Shown here: piece after piece, positions 1-8,378 of the stretch | Layout: each line of letters opens with the position of its first letter | How positions within the stretch are numbered: position 1 is the first letter of the stretch | Assembly: GCF_046036945.1 (NCBI RefSeq) | Contig: NZ_JBJQOQ010000007.1 | Coordinates: 62,001 to 126,000, forward strand | Length of the DNA stretch: 64,000 bases | Direction of reading: 5' to 3' | Origin: Brevibacillus_C sp046036945 | GTDB lineage: Bacteria; Bacillota; Bacilli; Brevibacillales; Brevibacillaceae | The notes under the pieces: generated by a model | The model's database searches: none | The model's input: only the letters and a program-made list of their open reading frames with translations | What the model was told of the DNA's origin: nothing | Translations under genes and position numbers: made by a program

Positions 1-360
1 CACTTGATCCTCGATATGAATGCCGGCCGCCCCCGCCTGGATCATCAACCGTACGGTGCGCCCGATATGGAAGGCGCTGCCGAAGCCGGTGTCGGCGTCG
101 ACCAAAAGCGGCAACCCGACGGCATTGATGATGCGGCGGACGTCTTCCAACACGTCGTTAACGTTGGTAATGCCGAGGTCCGGCAGCCCGAAGGAGGCGT
201 TGGCCACTCCTCCTCCGGACAAGTAAATCGCTCTGTATCCGCACCGCTCCGCCAGCATGGCGGCATAAGCGTTGATCGTTCCGACCACCTGCAGCGGCTT
301 CTCCGCCTTCAGTGCTTGACGGAGCCGGCTTCCGGGCGAATGGGAATAAGTCTCGTTCAT
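1..360 (-). CDS. prpB: Methylisocitrate lyase-like protein (PrpB family), N-terminal part
   Basis: The first 120 residues are present; the gene runs off the left edge. It belongs to the isocitrate lyase/PEP mutase superfamily. Visible motifs are GTINAY (about 27-32), YLSGGGVANASFGLPDLG (46-63, substrate-binding loop) and LLVDADTGFGSAF (85-97, metal-binding Asp pair). From memory these match the enterobacterial PrpB N-terminus more closely than the Bacillus MmgF type. PrpB cleaves 2-methylisocitrate to pyruvate and succinate in propionate breakdown; related family members split other 2-substituted malates, so the exact substrate is inferred. The ATG at 360 has an AAAGGA ribosome site and lies 14 bases after the stop of the ABC binding-protein gene, so it is the fourth gene of that operon. 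Confidence 0.85.
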   Translation of the reverse strand, partial: MNETYSHSPGSRLRQALKAEKPLQVVGTINAYAAMLAERCGYRAIYLSGGGVANASFGLPDLGITNVNDVLEDVRRIINAVGLPLLVDADTGFGSAFHIGRTVRLMIQAGAAGIHIEDQV

Positions 361-374
361 CTTCTGCACATCCT

Positions 375-1463
375 TTAGTTCGCTTTGTCGACGAACTCGT
401 TGGTAAACGTCTTGCTCAGATCAATGTTGGCCTCTTTCAATTTCGGATTAAACCCGGTCAGGATCTCCAATGCTTTCTCGGGAGCGCCTTCCGGCATTTT
501 CCCGTCTTCCGTAAACATCGGGAGGCTGGATTTGAGCGCCTTTACATAGTTGTCCTTATCGCCGGCGTAGTATTCTTTTGGCAATTGCTCGGCGATTTCT
601 TCTGCACTATGGGTATTGATGTACTTGAGTGTTTTGACAAAGGCGTTGGCCAAGCGCTGCACCACTTCCGGATTCTTTTCGACGTAGTCGGCGCTCATGT
701 ACAAACTGGATGCCGGGTACAAGCCGCCGAGAGCTTGCTCGGTCCCTTCCTTGCTTTCCAGATCGACGAATGTGCTGGCCAAGCCTTTTGCCTCCAACAA
801 ATTGGTCGTCGGCTGGGTTGCCCAGACCACGTCGACCTGGCCTTGTTCCATCGCCGCGATCACGGTCCCCCCGCCGCCGACAGCGAGCGGAACGTAATCC
901 TGCGTCGAGTTGCCTCCTTTGGTGACAAAATAGTTGACCAGGAAGTGGGAGGAAGCCCCGGGACTGGTGATGCCGATGTTTCGCCCCTTCAAATCGGCCA
1001 GCGTTTTGATTTCATCCTTCTTTTTGTTTGACACCATCAAACGGGCGCCAGGGTTTCTCGCCAGCTGGACCACCTCTTGCAAATTCTTGCCCTTTGCCTG
1101 CATGTCGATCGTATGATCGTAGAAGCCGACGACCCCCTGAACCTCTCCGGCGATCAAAGCTTGCTCCGCATTGACCCCGGAAGCCTGGCTCGTCAGCTCC
1201 ACCTCCAAGCCTTCCTCCTTGAAGTAGCCCAGGTTCTCCGTTAATTTTGCCGGAAGATAAATGATTTTTTCCAGGCCGCCCACCATGATATTCACCTTGG
1301 GCAGCTTTTCCGGTGCCGGAGCGGTTGCGGTGGAATCCCCCCCGCCAGGCTGCGGAGTCTGTGAGGAAGCGGCCGGCTTCTCCGTCCCCCCGCAGCCGGC
1401 CAGGATCAGGCCGAGAGATAAGATCACGGCAGCGCCAAACTTCGTTCTTTTTGCAACTTTCAT
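375..1463 (-). CDS. ABC transporter substrate-binding lipoprotein, NMT1/TauA/SsuA type
   Basis: This 362-residue exported lipoprotein should capture the substrate of the operon's ABC importer. It has a Lys/Arg-rich N-terminus, a hydrophobic stretch and a lipobox LILAGCGG with the lipidated Cys at 24, followed by a low-complexity Pro/Gly/Gln/Ser linker. The mature part reads as an NMT1/SsuA-like periplasmic-binding fold, for example the NIGITSPGASSHFLVNYF segment. Members of this family bind nitrate, taurine, alkanesulfonates, pyrimidine precursors and aromatic or short carboxylic acids. The linked PrpB-like enzyme points to a carboxylate, but that is inference. It sits 40 bases downstream of the permease and directly before the lyase gene. 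The ATG has AAAGGGG upstream. Confidence 0.88.
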   Translation of the reverse strand: MKVAKRTKFGAAVILSLGLILAGCGGTEKPAASSQTPQPGGGDSTATAPAPEKLPKVNIMVGGLEKIIYLPAKLTENLGYFKEEGLEVELTSQASGVNAEQALIAGEVQGVVGFYDHTIDMQAKGKNLQEVVQLARNPGARLMVSNKKKDEIKTLADLKGRNIGITSPGASSHFLVNYFVTKGGNSTQDYVPLAVGGGGTVIAAMEQGQVDVVWATQPTTNLLEAKGLASTFVDLESKEGTEQALGGLYPASSLYMSADYVEKNPEVVQRLANAFVKTLKYINTHSAEEIAEQLPKEYYAGDKDNYVKALKSSLPMFTEDGKMPEGAPEKALEILTGFNPKLKEANIDLSKTFTNEFVDKAN

Positions 1464-1503
1464 CGTTAAAACCCCTTTATGTGTTGGATTTGGAATACCT
1501 GAC

Positions 1504-2355
1504 CTATTGGCGAACGCTTCTCCAGGCGATGAAGCGTTTCTCCAGCTTGCCGACCACCCAGTTGGCTGCCAGAGCCGTCACGGAAAGCAGCACCATCCCG
1601 GCGAAGACACCGGTTGTATCAAAGGTCCCCTGCGCTTGCGCAATGAGAAAGCCAAGACCTTTCGTCGATCCGATGAATTCCCCTACGACTGCACCCACCA
1701 GGGCGAAGCCGAAGCTGGAATGCAGGCTGGATAAAATCCAGGTCAGCGCTGACGGAATGATCACATGCTGGGCCAGTTGCCTTTTGCTGGCACCGAGCAG
1801 CCGGGCGTTGTTAACCAGATTGCGATCCACCTCGCGTACACCTTGAAACGCGTTGAAAAAGACGATAAAGAAGGCAAGCGTCACACCTAAAGCGATCTTG
1901 GAAGGCATGCCAAGGCCAAACCAGATGATAAAAATTGGCGCCAGCACCACCCGCGGAAGCGCATTCAACATCTGGATGTAAGGACCGAAGATCACGGCCA
2001 GCACTTCGTTGCGGCCCAGCGCATACCCGGCAATGACGCCGAGGAGAACGCCCAGGATGAAGGAGATAATCGTCTCCTCAAACGATACGACAAAGTGGAT
2101 ATACAGCGGTCCCTGGCTGGTACCGTTGGCCACCCAATCGACAATATGCATGAAGATGGCGGACGGACTGGAGAAAAAGAACGGGTCAATGATGTTTTGA
2201 TCGGACAGGAATTCCCAAGAGCCAAAGATGATGATAAACACGGCAATTTGCAGCGACAGATTGCGTATTTTGATCTTGGCAGCCCTGGCCCGTATCTCTT
2301 TTTTGCGCATGGCGATTTCTTCATGTGAATTGTTAAGCGCTGTTTGTATTTGCAT
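1504..2355 (-). CDS. ABC transporter permease, TauC/SsuC type
   Basis: A 283-residue inner-membrane permease of the binding-protein-dependent transport family. Several hydrophobic segments are visible, the first near residues 32-50. The cytoplasmic EAA-type loop, with LGASKRQLAQHVIIPSALTW in the C-terminal half, is where the ATPase docks. The ATG at 2355 is preferred because GAGGTGATGG lies just upstream; this start overlaps the end of the ATPase gene by 23 bases, suggesting translational coupling. An internal ATG at 2310 has a poorer ribosome site. Second gene of the importer operon. Confidence 0.9.
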   Translation of the reverse strand: MQIQTALNNSHEEIAMRKKEIRARAAKIKIRNLSLQIAVFIIIFGSWEFLSDQNIIDPFFFSSPSAIFMHIVDWVANGTSQGPLYIHFVVSFEETIISFILGVLLGVIAGYALGRNEVLAVIFGPYIQMLNALPRVVLAPIFIIWFGLGMPSKIALGVTLAFFIVFFNAFQGVREVDRNLVNNARLLGASKRQLAQHVIIPSALTWILSSLHSSFGFALVGAVVGEFIGSTKGLGFLIAQAQGTFDTTGVFAGMVLLSVTALAANWVVGKLEKRFIAWRSVRQ

Positions 2356-3160
2356 AGCTCGCCATCACCTCATCTCTCAAGTCGTTCCAAATCTGCTCGT
2401 GCAGCTCCAAAAACTGGCGGTCGAAGCGAATTTCCGCTACATTCCGCGGCCTGTCCAGGTTGATGGCATAGTTCCCTTTCACTGACGCCGCCGGCCCTGC
2501 GGTCAATACAACCACACGATCGCTCAGAGCGATGGCCTCTTCCAGGTCGTGCGTGATGAAAAAGACCGAAGCGGATGTTTCCTCCCAAATTTTCAACAGC
2601 TCATTCTCCATCAAGTGCCGGGTATGCACATCCAGCGCAGAGAACGACTCGTCCATCAACAGGATCTCCGGCTGGGTAATCAGGCACTGGGCCAGTGCAA
2701 CCCGTTTTCTCATGCCGCCTGACAACTGATGCGGGTAATGCCCTTCAAAGCCCTTCAGCCCCACTTTTTCAATCCACCCCCGGGCCTCGCTGTACGCCTC
2801 GCTTTTCTTCATGCCGTGCAAACGCAGACCCAGCGAGACGTTATCGATCACGGTTTTCCAGGGAAAGGCGTTCTCCGTTTGAAACACGCAGGCTGCGCGT
2901 TGATTGATCCCTTTAAGTTCCTCTCCGTTAATGCGAACCTTGCCTGCCGATGGGGGTTCAAATCCGGCGATCAGCCCAAGTGTCGTCGATTTGCCGCACC
3001 CCGTAGGCCCGACGATCGAGCAAAACTCCCCCTTGGCTACACTGAGATGAATATTTTGCAGCACCGTATGGATTTCGCCAGAGGGCTTCAAAAATTCTTT
3101 CGTTACGTTTTGCAGCTCAATCATGGGCGGATCTGACTTACCTGCATTTTGCAAAGACAT
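2333..3160 (-). CDS. ABC transporter ATP-binding protein, TauB/SsuB type
   Basis: A 275-residue ATPase that powers the importer encoded downstream. It shows Walker A GPTGCGKST (51-59), the Q-loop region VFQTENAFPWKTV, the signature LSGGMRKR, Walker B ILLMDESFSALD and the switch His in FFITHDLEEA, so it should be active. It is first in the operon. Its ATG has AAAGGGGAG six bases upstream. The promoter region before it carries a TATAAT box and a perfect cre site, so expression is probably repressed by CcpA on preferred sugars. Confidence 0.93.
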   Translation of the reverse strand: MSLQNAGKSDPPMIELQNVTKEFLKPSGEIHTVLQNIHLSVAKGEFCSIVGPTGCGKSTTLGLIAGFEPPSAGKVRINGEELKGINQRAACVFQTENAFPWKTVIDNVSLGLRLHGMKKSEAYSEARGWIEKVGLKGFEGHYPHQLSGGMRKRVALAQCLITQPEILLMDESFSALDVHTRHLMENELLKIWEETSASVFFITHDLEEAIALSDRVVVLTAGPAASVKGNYAINLDRPRNVAEIRFDRQFLELHEQIWNDLRDEVMASYANTNSA

Positions 3161-3185
3161 GCTGTACTCCCCTTTACCCTCAATT

Positions 3186-3199
3186 TGTCAGCGCTTACA
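3186..3199. promoter_or_regulatory. Catabolite-responsive element (cre), CcpA site
   Basis: TGTCAGCGCTTACA matches every fixed position of the cre consensus TGWNANCGNTNWCA and is nearly palindromic. It lies 26 bases before the ATPase start and about 8 bases downstream of a TATAAT on the minus strand, around the expected transcription start, which is a classical repression position. Confidence 0.65.
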
Positions 3200-3207
3200 T
3201 GAATCCG

Positions 3208-3213
3208 ATTATA
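3208..3213 (-). promoter_or_regulatory. Candidate -10 box of the importer operon
   Basis: The minus strand reads TATAAT here. The hexamer 17 bases further up (TTTTAA) is a poor -35, as expected of a promoter that needs an activator such as the divergent response regulator. The AT-rich DNA between here and 3395 contains repeated AATATT segments that could be its binding sites. Confidence 0.4.
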
Positions 3214-3395
3214 TCTGTGCTTTGCCGGGCTTAAAATATTTACGCAATATAAAGAATATTGACGATAATGTTTTGTTTTGGCGATATTGTTAACGGCAAT
3301 TTTTGAAATTTTGCTTTGCTTCCTGTGGGTACCGACAGTAAACTGGTTGTACAATCATTTGTCGGATACACATTTCAGCACGAGGAGCCTTATCA

Positions 3396-4988
3396 ATGGG
3401 ATGGGTTAGCAAAATGACGCTGCGTAGCAAAATCAATTGGTTGGTTGCGCTCAATATTCTGTTCGTGCTCATATTGACGATATCAGCGCTGTTCTACATG
3501 ATGGTCCAAAACACATTTGCGGCCAAGGGCGAGCTTGCGCTGGCGGAAGCCAAAACCATCGCCGGCATGCAGGAAATCGTCGAAGCGTTTCAATCGCCGA
3601 ACCCCGCCCAACTCATTCAGCCGATTGCGGAGGAATTGCGCAAAAAAACCGGCGCGGAATTTGTCGTTGTCGCCAACATGGACACCATCAGGTACAGCCA
3701 TCCAAATCCGGAGGAAATCGGAAAGCGCATGGTAGGGGGCGATAACGGAGCTGTTTTGAACAAGCAAGAGAGCATAACCGAAGCCAGAGGTACGCTTGGT
3801 TTTTCCGTCAGGGGAAAAGCTCCCGTGTTTAATCGGGAAGGGCAGCAAATCGGGGTGGTTTCCGTCGGTTTTATGGTGGAAGACGTGTGGGAACAGCTGT
3901 ACATTTCACTGGCAAAAATCGGGGCGATCGGAGCTTGTGCGCTGCTTGTCGGTTTGCTGGGAGCTTACCTGTTATCCGGACATATCAAAAAGCAGATTTT
4001 TAATATGGAGCCTTATGAAATCGCTTTCGTCACCCAGGAACAAGCTGCCATTCTCGACGCGATCCGCGAGGGCATCATTGCCGTAAACCGGGAGGGCAAA
4101 ATCGTCACGTGCAACCGGGAAGCCAAAAAAATGCTGGAGATGGAAGATGCGGATCTGATCGGCAAGAACCTGATGGAGGTCTTGCCCGCCTCACGCATGT
4201 CAGAGGTGATTGAAAGCGGCATCCCGCAAAGCGACCAACCGATCATGGTCGGCAATACGCTTGCGATTGCCAACCGCGTACCGGTTACGCTCTCCGGGCA
4301 AGTCATCGGAGTCGTCGCCACATTCCGCGACAAGATGCAGTTGGAACAGATCGACCAGCGGCTGGCCGACATCGGGCGGTACGTGGACACGCTGCGAAGC
4401 CAAAGACATGAGTTCATGAATAAGCTGCACCTGATTTCCGGCCTGATCAAAATATCCGAATACGATATGGCGAAATCGGTGATTGAGCGGGTGAACGAAG
4501 ATCAGCAGGATGCCTTGCAATTTTATCTGGCCCGCATCCGCGATTCGGCTATCGTCGGGATTTTGATCGGAAAGACGCACCGCGCCGGCGAACTCGGCAT
4601 CCAGCTTGTCATCGATCCAGATTCTTACATTTCCGACCGATGCCCCTGGCGCGAGGTAGTGGTGACCGTCTTGGGAAACACAATCGAAAATGCCTTCGAA
4701 GCGATTCAAGGCGCTGCACACAAAAAATCGCCCCCGACGGTAAGCGTGCTTATCAAGGAAGAGGCCCGACAGCTGGTGCTGCACGTGCGGGATAACGGAC
4801 CCGGCATCGATCAGCATCTAAGGGATCGCCTGTTCGAGGACGGTTCGACAACGAAGGGAGAAGGCCGGGGTTTCGGGCTTGCTTTTGTCTCCAAGCTCAT
4901 TTCCAACAGCGGAGGGAAAATCACGTTCGATACATCGGAGGAAGGAACCTTCTTCCGGATTACACTGCCGATAAGGAGGAGTGCCTAA
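3396..4988 (+). CDS. Sensor histidine kinase, CitA/DcuS/DctS family
   Basis: This 530-residue membrane kinase probably senses a di- or tricarboxylate outside the cell. Order: transmembrane helix 1 (about 14-36), extracytoplasmic single-Cache sensor (about 40-175), helix 2 (about 177-197, GAIGACALLVGLLGAYLLSG), cytoplasmic PAS (about 206-310), dimerisation helix with phospho-acceptor His338 in SQRHEFMNKLH (SpoB-type), and HATPase with N-box NTIENAFEA, DNGPGID and GRGFGLAF. The start has GAGGAG eight bases upstream. It is followed without a gap by its response regulator and is divergent from the ABC/PrpB operon, its likely target. Confidence 0.93.
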   Translation: MGWVSKMTLRSKINWLVALNILFVLILTISALFYMMVQNTFAAKGELALAEAKTIAGMQEIVEAFQSPNPAQLIQPIAEELRKKTGAEFVVVANMDTIRYSHPNPEEIGKRMVGGDNGAVLNKQESITEARGTLGFSVRGKAPVFNREGQQIGVVSVGFMVEDVWEQLYISLAKIGAIGACALLVGLLGAYLLSGHIKKQIFNMEPYEIAFVTQEQAAILDAIREGIIAVNREGKIVTCNREAKKMLEMEDADLIGKNLMEVLPASRMSEVIESGIPQSDQPIMVGNTLAIANRVPVTLSGQVIGVVATFRDKMQLEQIDQRLADIGRYVDTLRSQRHEFMNKLHLISGLIKISEYDMAKSVIERVNEDQQDALQFYLARIRDSAIVGILIGKTHRAGELGIQLVIDPDSYISDRCPWREVVVTVLGNTIENAFEAIQGAAHKKSPPTVSVLIKEEARQLVLHVRDNGPGIDQHLRDRLFEDGSTTKGEGRGFGLAFVSKLISNSGGKITFDTSEEGTFFRITLPIRRSA

Positions 4989-5684
4989 ATGAATCATTCC
5001 AATCACCGGGTGATGGTCGTGGATGATGACTTCATGATTGCCCGCGTCCATGGCAAATACATCCAAGGGCAGGAAGGATATACGTTTGTCGGATCCGCCC
5101 ACAATTACAGACAGACGTTGGCGCGCATCAGGGAGTTTCAGCCCGAGCTGCTCATTCTCGATGTTTACCTGCCTGATAAATCGGGCATTGAAGTCCTGCG
5201 CAGCATCCGGGCGGAGAAGATTCCCTGCGACGTCATTCTGATCACCGCGGCCAAAGAGATCGATATCATCGAGGAAGCTTTCAGGCTTGGCATATTCGAT
5301 TATCTGATCAAGCCTTTTGACCTCGACCTGCTGCAGGATACCCTGGAAAAGTACAAGCAGTTCAAGATCCACTTGCGCTCGCCCGCTCAGCCGGACCAGA
5401 AGTTTGTGGAGGGACTAAAAAAGTTCAGAGCGGCCAAGTCCCAACCGGTGCAGCCATTGCAAAAAGGGATCGACAGCCGCACACTGGAGAGGATTAAACA
5501 AAGCCTGCTCCAAGGAGAGCAGGCTTACAGCGCGGAACAAATCGCCCGTCTCGCCGGTGTCAGCCGTTCGACGGCGAGGGCTTATCTGGAATATCTGACA
5601 GAACAGGGTATCGCCGACGAGTTCCTGCAGTATGGAACGGTCGGGCGGCCGCAAAGGCTGTTCCGGATGAAAGTGTACAGTTGA
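4989..5684 (+). CDS. Response regulator, CitT/DctR family
   Basis: A 231-residue partner of the upstream kinase. The receiver domain covers about 1-125, with the acidic pocket VVDDD near the start, the phospho-acceptor Asp in LLILDVYLPD (about 55) and a Lys in LIKPFD. A linker follows, then a C-terminal helix-turn-helix (about 155-225; YSAEQIARLAGVSRSTARAY) typical of CitB/CitT/DctR regulators. The ATG follows the kinase stop directly, and AAGGAGGAG lies in the kinase 3-prime end. The likely role is activation of the divergent carboxylate importer operon; the ligand is unknown. Confidence 0.93.
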   Translation: MNHSNHRVMVVDDDFMIARVHGKYIQGQEGYTFVGSAHNYRQTLARIREFQPELLILDVYLPDKSGIEVLRSIRAEKIPCDVILITAAKEIDIIEEAFRLGIFDYLIKPFDLDLLQDTLEKYKQFKIHLRSPAQPDQKFVEGLKKFRAAKSQPVQPLQKGIDSRTLERIKQSLLQGEQAYSAEQIARLAGVSRSTARAYLEYLTEQGIADEFLQYGTVGRPQRLFRMKVYS

Positions 5685-5712
5685 CCTCCGGTTGTGAAGA
5701 TACTGCCTGTAC

Positions 5713-5738
5713 GCCAAGTCCAAGCTTGGTTGGCTTTT
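5713..5738 (+). terminator. Rho-independent terminator after the two-component genes
   Basis: GCCAA and TTGGC arms enclose the inner palindrome CCAAGCTTGG and are followed by TTTT. It ends the kinase/regulator transcript. Confidence 0.6.
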
Positions 5739-5826
5739 GCAAACGAGGTTTTGGATGGAGACATCTTCTTGCCCCCACCTTATCATAATGAAGAGCAAAA
5801 AGTACTTGGGCAAGGAGGTTTTGGCC

Positions 5827-6672
5827 ATGGGATCGCAGCAACATGACAAAACAGGCGTTTATCGAGCAGACTTCACACACCACGTCGTCTTGATCACCGG
5901 CGGAACTTCCGGCATTGGACGTGAAATTGCCGCCGCCTATATGAGAGCAGGCGCTTCTATTGCGCTGGTCGGCCAATGCGAGCAGAGGGGCATGGAGGCG
6001 GAAAAAGCGATCGGAGCGCTAAAACGCTCCGATGAACAGCAGTGCGTATTTTTCCCCGGCGACGTATCGTCGCGCACGGATCTGGATCGTCTGCTGGGGC
6101 AAATCGAAGAACGCTTTGGCGTCTTGAACGCAGTGGTCTGCTCCGCCGGCATCGGACGCAAGGCAACGCTGCTGGAGACTTCCGAAGCGGATCTTGCTAG
6201 CCTCTACCGCGTCAACGTCCAGGGGGCGATTATGACTGTTCAGGCTTCAGCCAAACTGTTGAAACAAAGCAATGGCGCCGTCGTCCTCATTTCCTCGGAT
6301 GCCGGCATCTCCGGAGAGAATCTGGCGGGGGCCTACTCCGTCACCAAAGCGGCTCTGAACATGGCAGGCAAAATGCTCGCCCTGGACTTGGCCCCCGACG
6401 GCGTCCGCGTCAACGTGGTTGCCCCCGGGGATATCGCTCCCGGCATGAAAACCATGGTGAAAACAGGGGAAACCTTGCAGGCCGAGGACGACTATCTCTC
6501 CTGGCCGCTTCCGCCCATCGGACGCTACGGCCGGGCTTCGGACGTCGCCGATGCCGTCCTCTTCCTCACCTCGGCGTCCGCCTCATTCATCACCGGCAGT
6601 GTCCTCTTAGTCGATGGCGGCATGCGTGCCGGTTTTTTGCATGGAACCCCGAGTGAGAGATCCTCTTGTTGA
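5827..6672 (+). CDS. Short-chain dehydrogenase/reductase
   Basis: A 281-residue classical SDR oxidoreductase. It has a Rossmann glycine motif TGGTSGIGREIAAAY, the NAG-equivalent VVCSAGIG, a catalytic Ser in VLISSDAG and the YSVTKAALN Tyr-x-x-x-Lys pair. The C-terminus FITGSVLLVDGG is typical of the family. The ATG at 5827 was chosen because AAGGAGG lies eight bases before it; a reading frame from 5737 would add an implausible 30-residue leader. The substrate cannot be told from sequence. It is a single gene between the two-component pair and a convergent phosphatase. Confidence 0.88.
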   Translation: MGSQQHDKTGVYRADFTHHVVLITGGTSGIGREIAAAYMRAGASIALVGQCEQRGMEAEKAIGALKRSDEQQCVFFPGDVSSRTDLDRLLGQIEERFGVLNAVVCSAGIGRKATLLETSEADLASLYRVNVQGAIMTVQASAKLLKQSNGAVVLISSDAGISGENLAGAYSVTKAALNMAGKMLALDLAPDGVRVNVVAPGDIAPGMKTMVKTGETLQAEDDYLSWPLPPIGRYGRASDVADAVLFLTSASASFITGSVLLVDGGMRAGFLHGTPSERSSC

Positions 6673-6734
6673 GCCCGAGAGGACCCTGCACCCCAGAATA
6701 ACAGGCTCCCCCTGTCCCCGGCGGTTCGCACTGC

Positions 6735-7397
6735 TTACCCTCCGGGAAAATGTCTCCTCCGCCGCCTCAGCCCCCGCTCCCGGTACCGCTGATACACCCA
6801 GATGGACGCCGTCAGCCAGACCCCGCTGGCCAGGTAGGCGCCGATGACGTCGCTGGGATAGTGAACCCCCAAATAGATCCGGCTCCATCCGATCCCCAGG
6901 ATCATGGCTGCGCCAAACAGCAGCAGAAGTGCTCGTCCGATGCGAGAGGGGATGTGCTTCCACAAGAGAAAGACGAGGATGCCGTACAAGGCAAACGCCC
7001 CCATCGAATGGCCGCTGGGAAAGCTGTATCCCGTCTCCTCGACCAGCCGGTGCAAAGTGGGCCGCTCCCGCTGGAACAGGTGCTTTAAAAAGTCGTTGAC
7101 GAGCGCCGCTCCGCCAACCGCGGCGATGAACAGCACCAGCTCGCTCCGATGCCTGAGCACAAAAAACAGCAGGGCGATCACCACCACAGATATCACTACA
7201 GCAGCCTTTGTCGAACCGATAAAGGAAAGCGCCAGTGCCAGCTCCGTCAGTGTCGGCGATTCAAAGCGCTGCACGGCGGACGAGAGCAAACTGTCAAACG
7301 GGGCCGTAGCATTCCGCGCGACGAGGTAGGCAACGAGAGCGAATCCAACCGTACTCAAAAAGCCGAGCCAGATGACCCGTCTTGGTCCTCTATCCAT
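6735..7397 (-). CDS. PAP2-family membrane phosphatase
   Basis: A 220-residue integral membrane protein of the type 2 phosphatidic acid phosphatase family, which dephosphorylates lipid phosphates such as undecaprenyl diphosphate or phosphatidylglycerol phosphate. All three catalytic motifs are intact: KHLFQRERP (K-x6-RP), PSGH, and SRIYLGVHYPSD (SR-x5-H-x3-D). About five to six hydrophobic helices are visible. GGGAGG precedes the ATG. The precise lipid substrate is not determinable. Confidence 0.9.
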   Translation of the reverse strand: MDRGPRRVIWLGFLSTVGFALVAYLVARNATAPFDSLLSSAVQRFESPTLTELALALSFIGSTKAAVVISVVVIALLFFVLRHRSELVLFIAAVGGAALVNDFLKHLFQRERPTLHRLVEETGYSFPSGHSMGAFALYGILVFLLWKHIPSRIGRALLLLFGAAMILGIGWSRIYLGVHYPSDVIGAYLASGVWLTASIWVYQRYRERGLRRRRRHFPGG

Positions 7398-7465
7398 ACA
7401 TGTCTGCCTCCCTGTACTCTGGTATCTCGCAAATAGCTTCAGGTTTCTTATCCGATCATGGCAGG

Positions 7466-8263
7466 TTACCGCTGTTCCGATCCGCTGTCGGCAACCGCCA
7501 TGGCGCGGATCGTCTCGTGAAGCGGTCCTCCCGTTGCGATCAGACTGGCCAGGCTGGGGATTGTGAACGGCTCATGGCGGTACCCCTCCCCGCTCCAATC
7601 GGTGATCGTGGCGCCCGCTTCCCGGGCGATCAGGATACCGGCCGCGACGTCCATGATGTCAGATTTCTGCATGACGATATAGTCGATCCAGCCGCTGGCC
7701 AACAGACACCAGTCAAGCGCAGGGGCAATCGTCCGCATCAGCCGTTTTGATTGCAGGGCGAACGGGGCAGTAAACGCCAGCTCCTCCTCTTTGGTCACCG
7801 TATCGCGTCCGCGAATGTACGTTCCTACCGCTTTCGGCAATTCTCTTCGGGCAGAGGCGAACAGCCGCCTGCCGTTGAGGTAGGCTCCCTCTCCGCGTTC
7901 GGCCCAAAACAGTTGGCCGGAAACCGGATTGTAGACCACGCCGAGCACGACGTCCCCCGCATGCTGCAGCGCAATGGAGACAGAAAAGTACGGATGGCCG
8001 ATAAAATAGTTGTTCGTTCCATCCAGCGGGTCGACGATCCACAGGTACTCATCGTCTCGCTGGACAATCCCGATCTCTTCGGAAGCAATCGTATGGCTCG
8101 GATAATGACGATTGATCACCTCGATAATGCGCTGCTCGCTCGCTTTATCCTCCGGCAGCTTCACATCGTTGTCGGATTCAAGGTCAGGGGTAAGCTGCTC
8201 GGAAAAGCGCTCCCGCAGCAGTTCTCCCGCGTACAGTGCCGCTTGTTTTGCGATCTCGATCAT
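7466..8263 (-). CDS. Inositol monophosphatase family protein
   Basis: A 265-residue phosphatase of the Mg-dependent IMPase/FIG superfamily. Metal-binding signatures are SEEIG, DPLDGTNNYF and the C-terminal DIMDVAAGILIAREAGA. Members hydrolyse myo-inositol monophosphate, fructose-1,6-bisphosphate, histidinol phosphate or PAP, so the substrate is open. The ATG at 8263 was chosen because AAAAGGAG lies about ten bases upstream; a longer frame to 8326 lacks a ribosome site. It is divergent from the sigma factor gene. Confidence 0.88.
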   Translation of the reverse strand: MIEIAKQAALYAGELLRERFSEQLTPDLESDNDVKLPEDKASEQRIIEVINRHYPSHTIASEEIGIVQRDDEYLWIVDPLDGTNNYFIGHPYFSVSIALQHAGDVVLGVVYNPVSGQLFWAERGEGAYLNGRRLFASARRELPKAVGTYIRGRDTVTKEEELAFTAPFALQSKRLMRTIAPALDWCLLASGWIDYIVMQKSDIMDVAAGILIAREAGATITDWSGEGYRHEPFTIPSLASLIATGGPLHETIRAMAVADSGSEQR

Positions 8264-8378
8264 ATTGGATAAACTCCTTTTTTCAGCGTGTATTTGCATC
8301 GTACCCAATCCGGCACTGAAGATCAACCAAACCTTTTTCGCCGCTGCACAGTCTAACTATATAGTGAGGTGGAAAAAG

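Noticed and set aside
6673..6734. Terminator between the SDR and PAP2 genes
   Set aside because: Only a 6-bp stem (TCCTCT/AGAGGA) without a T-run on either strand.
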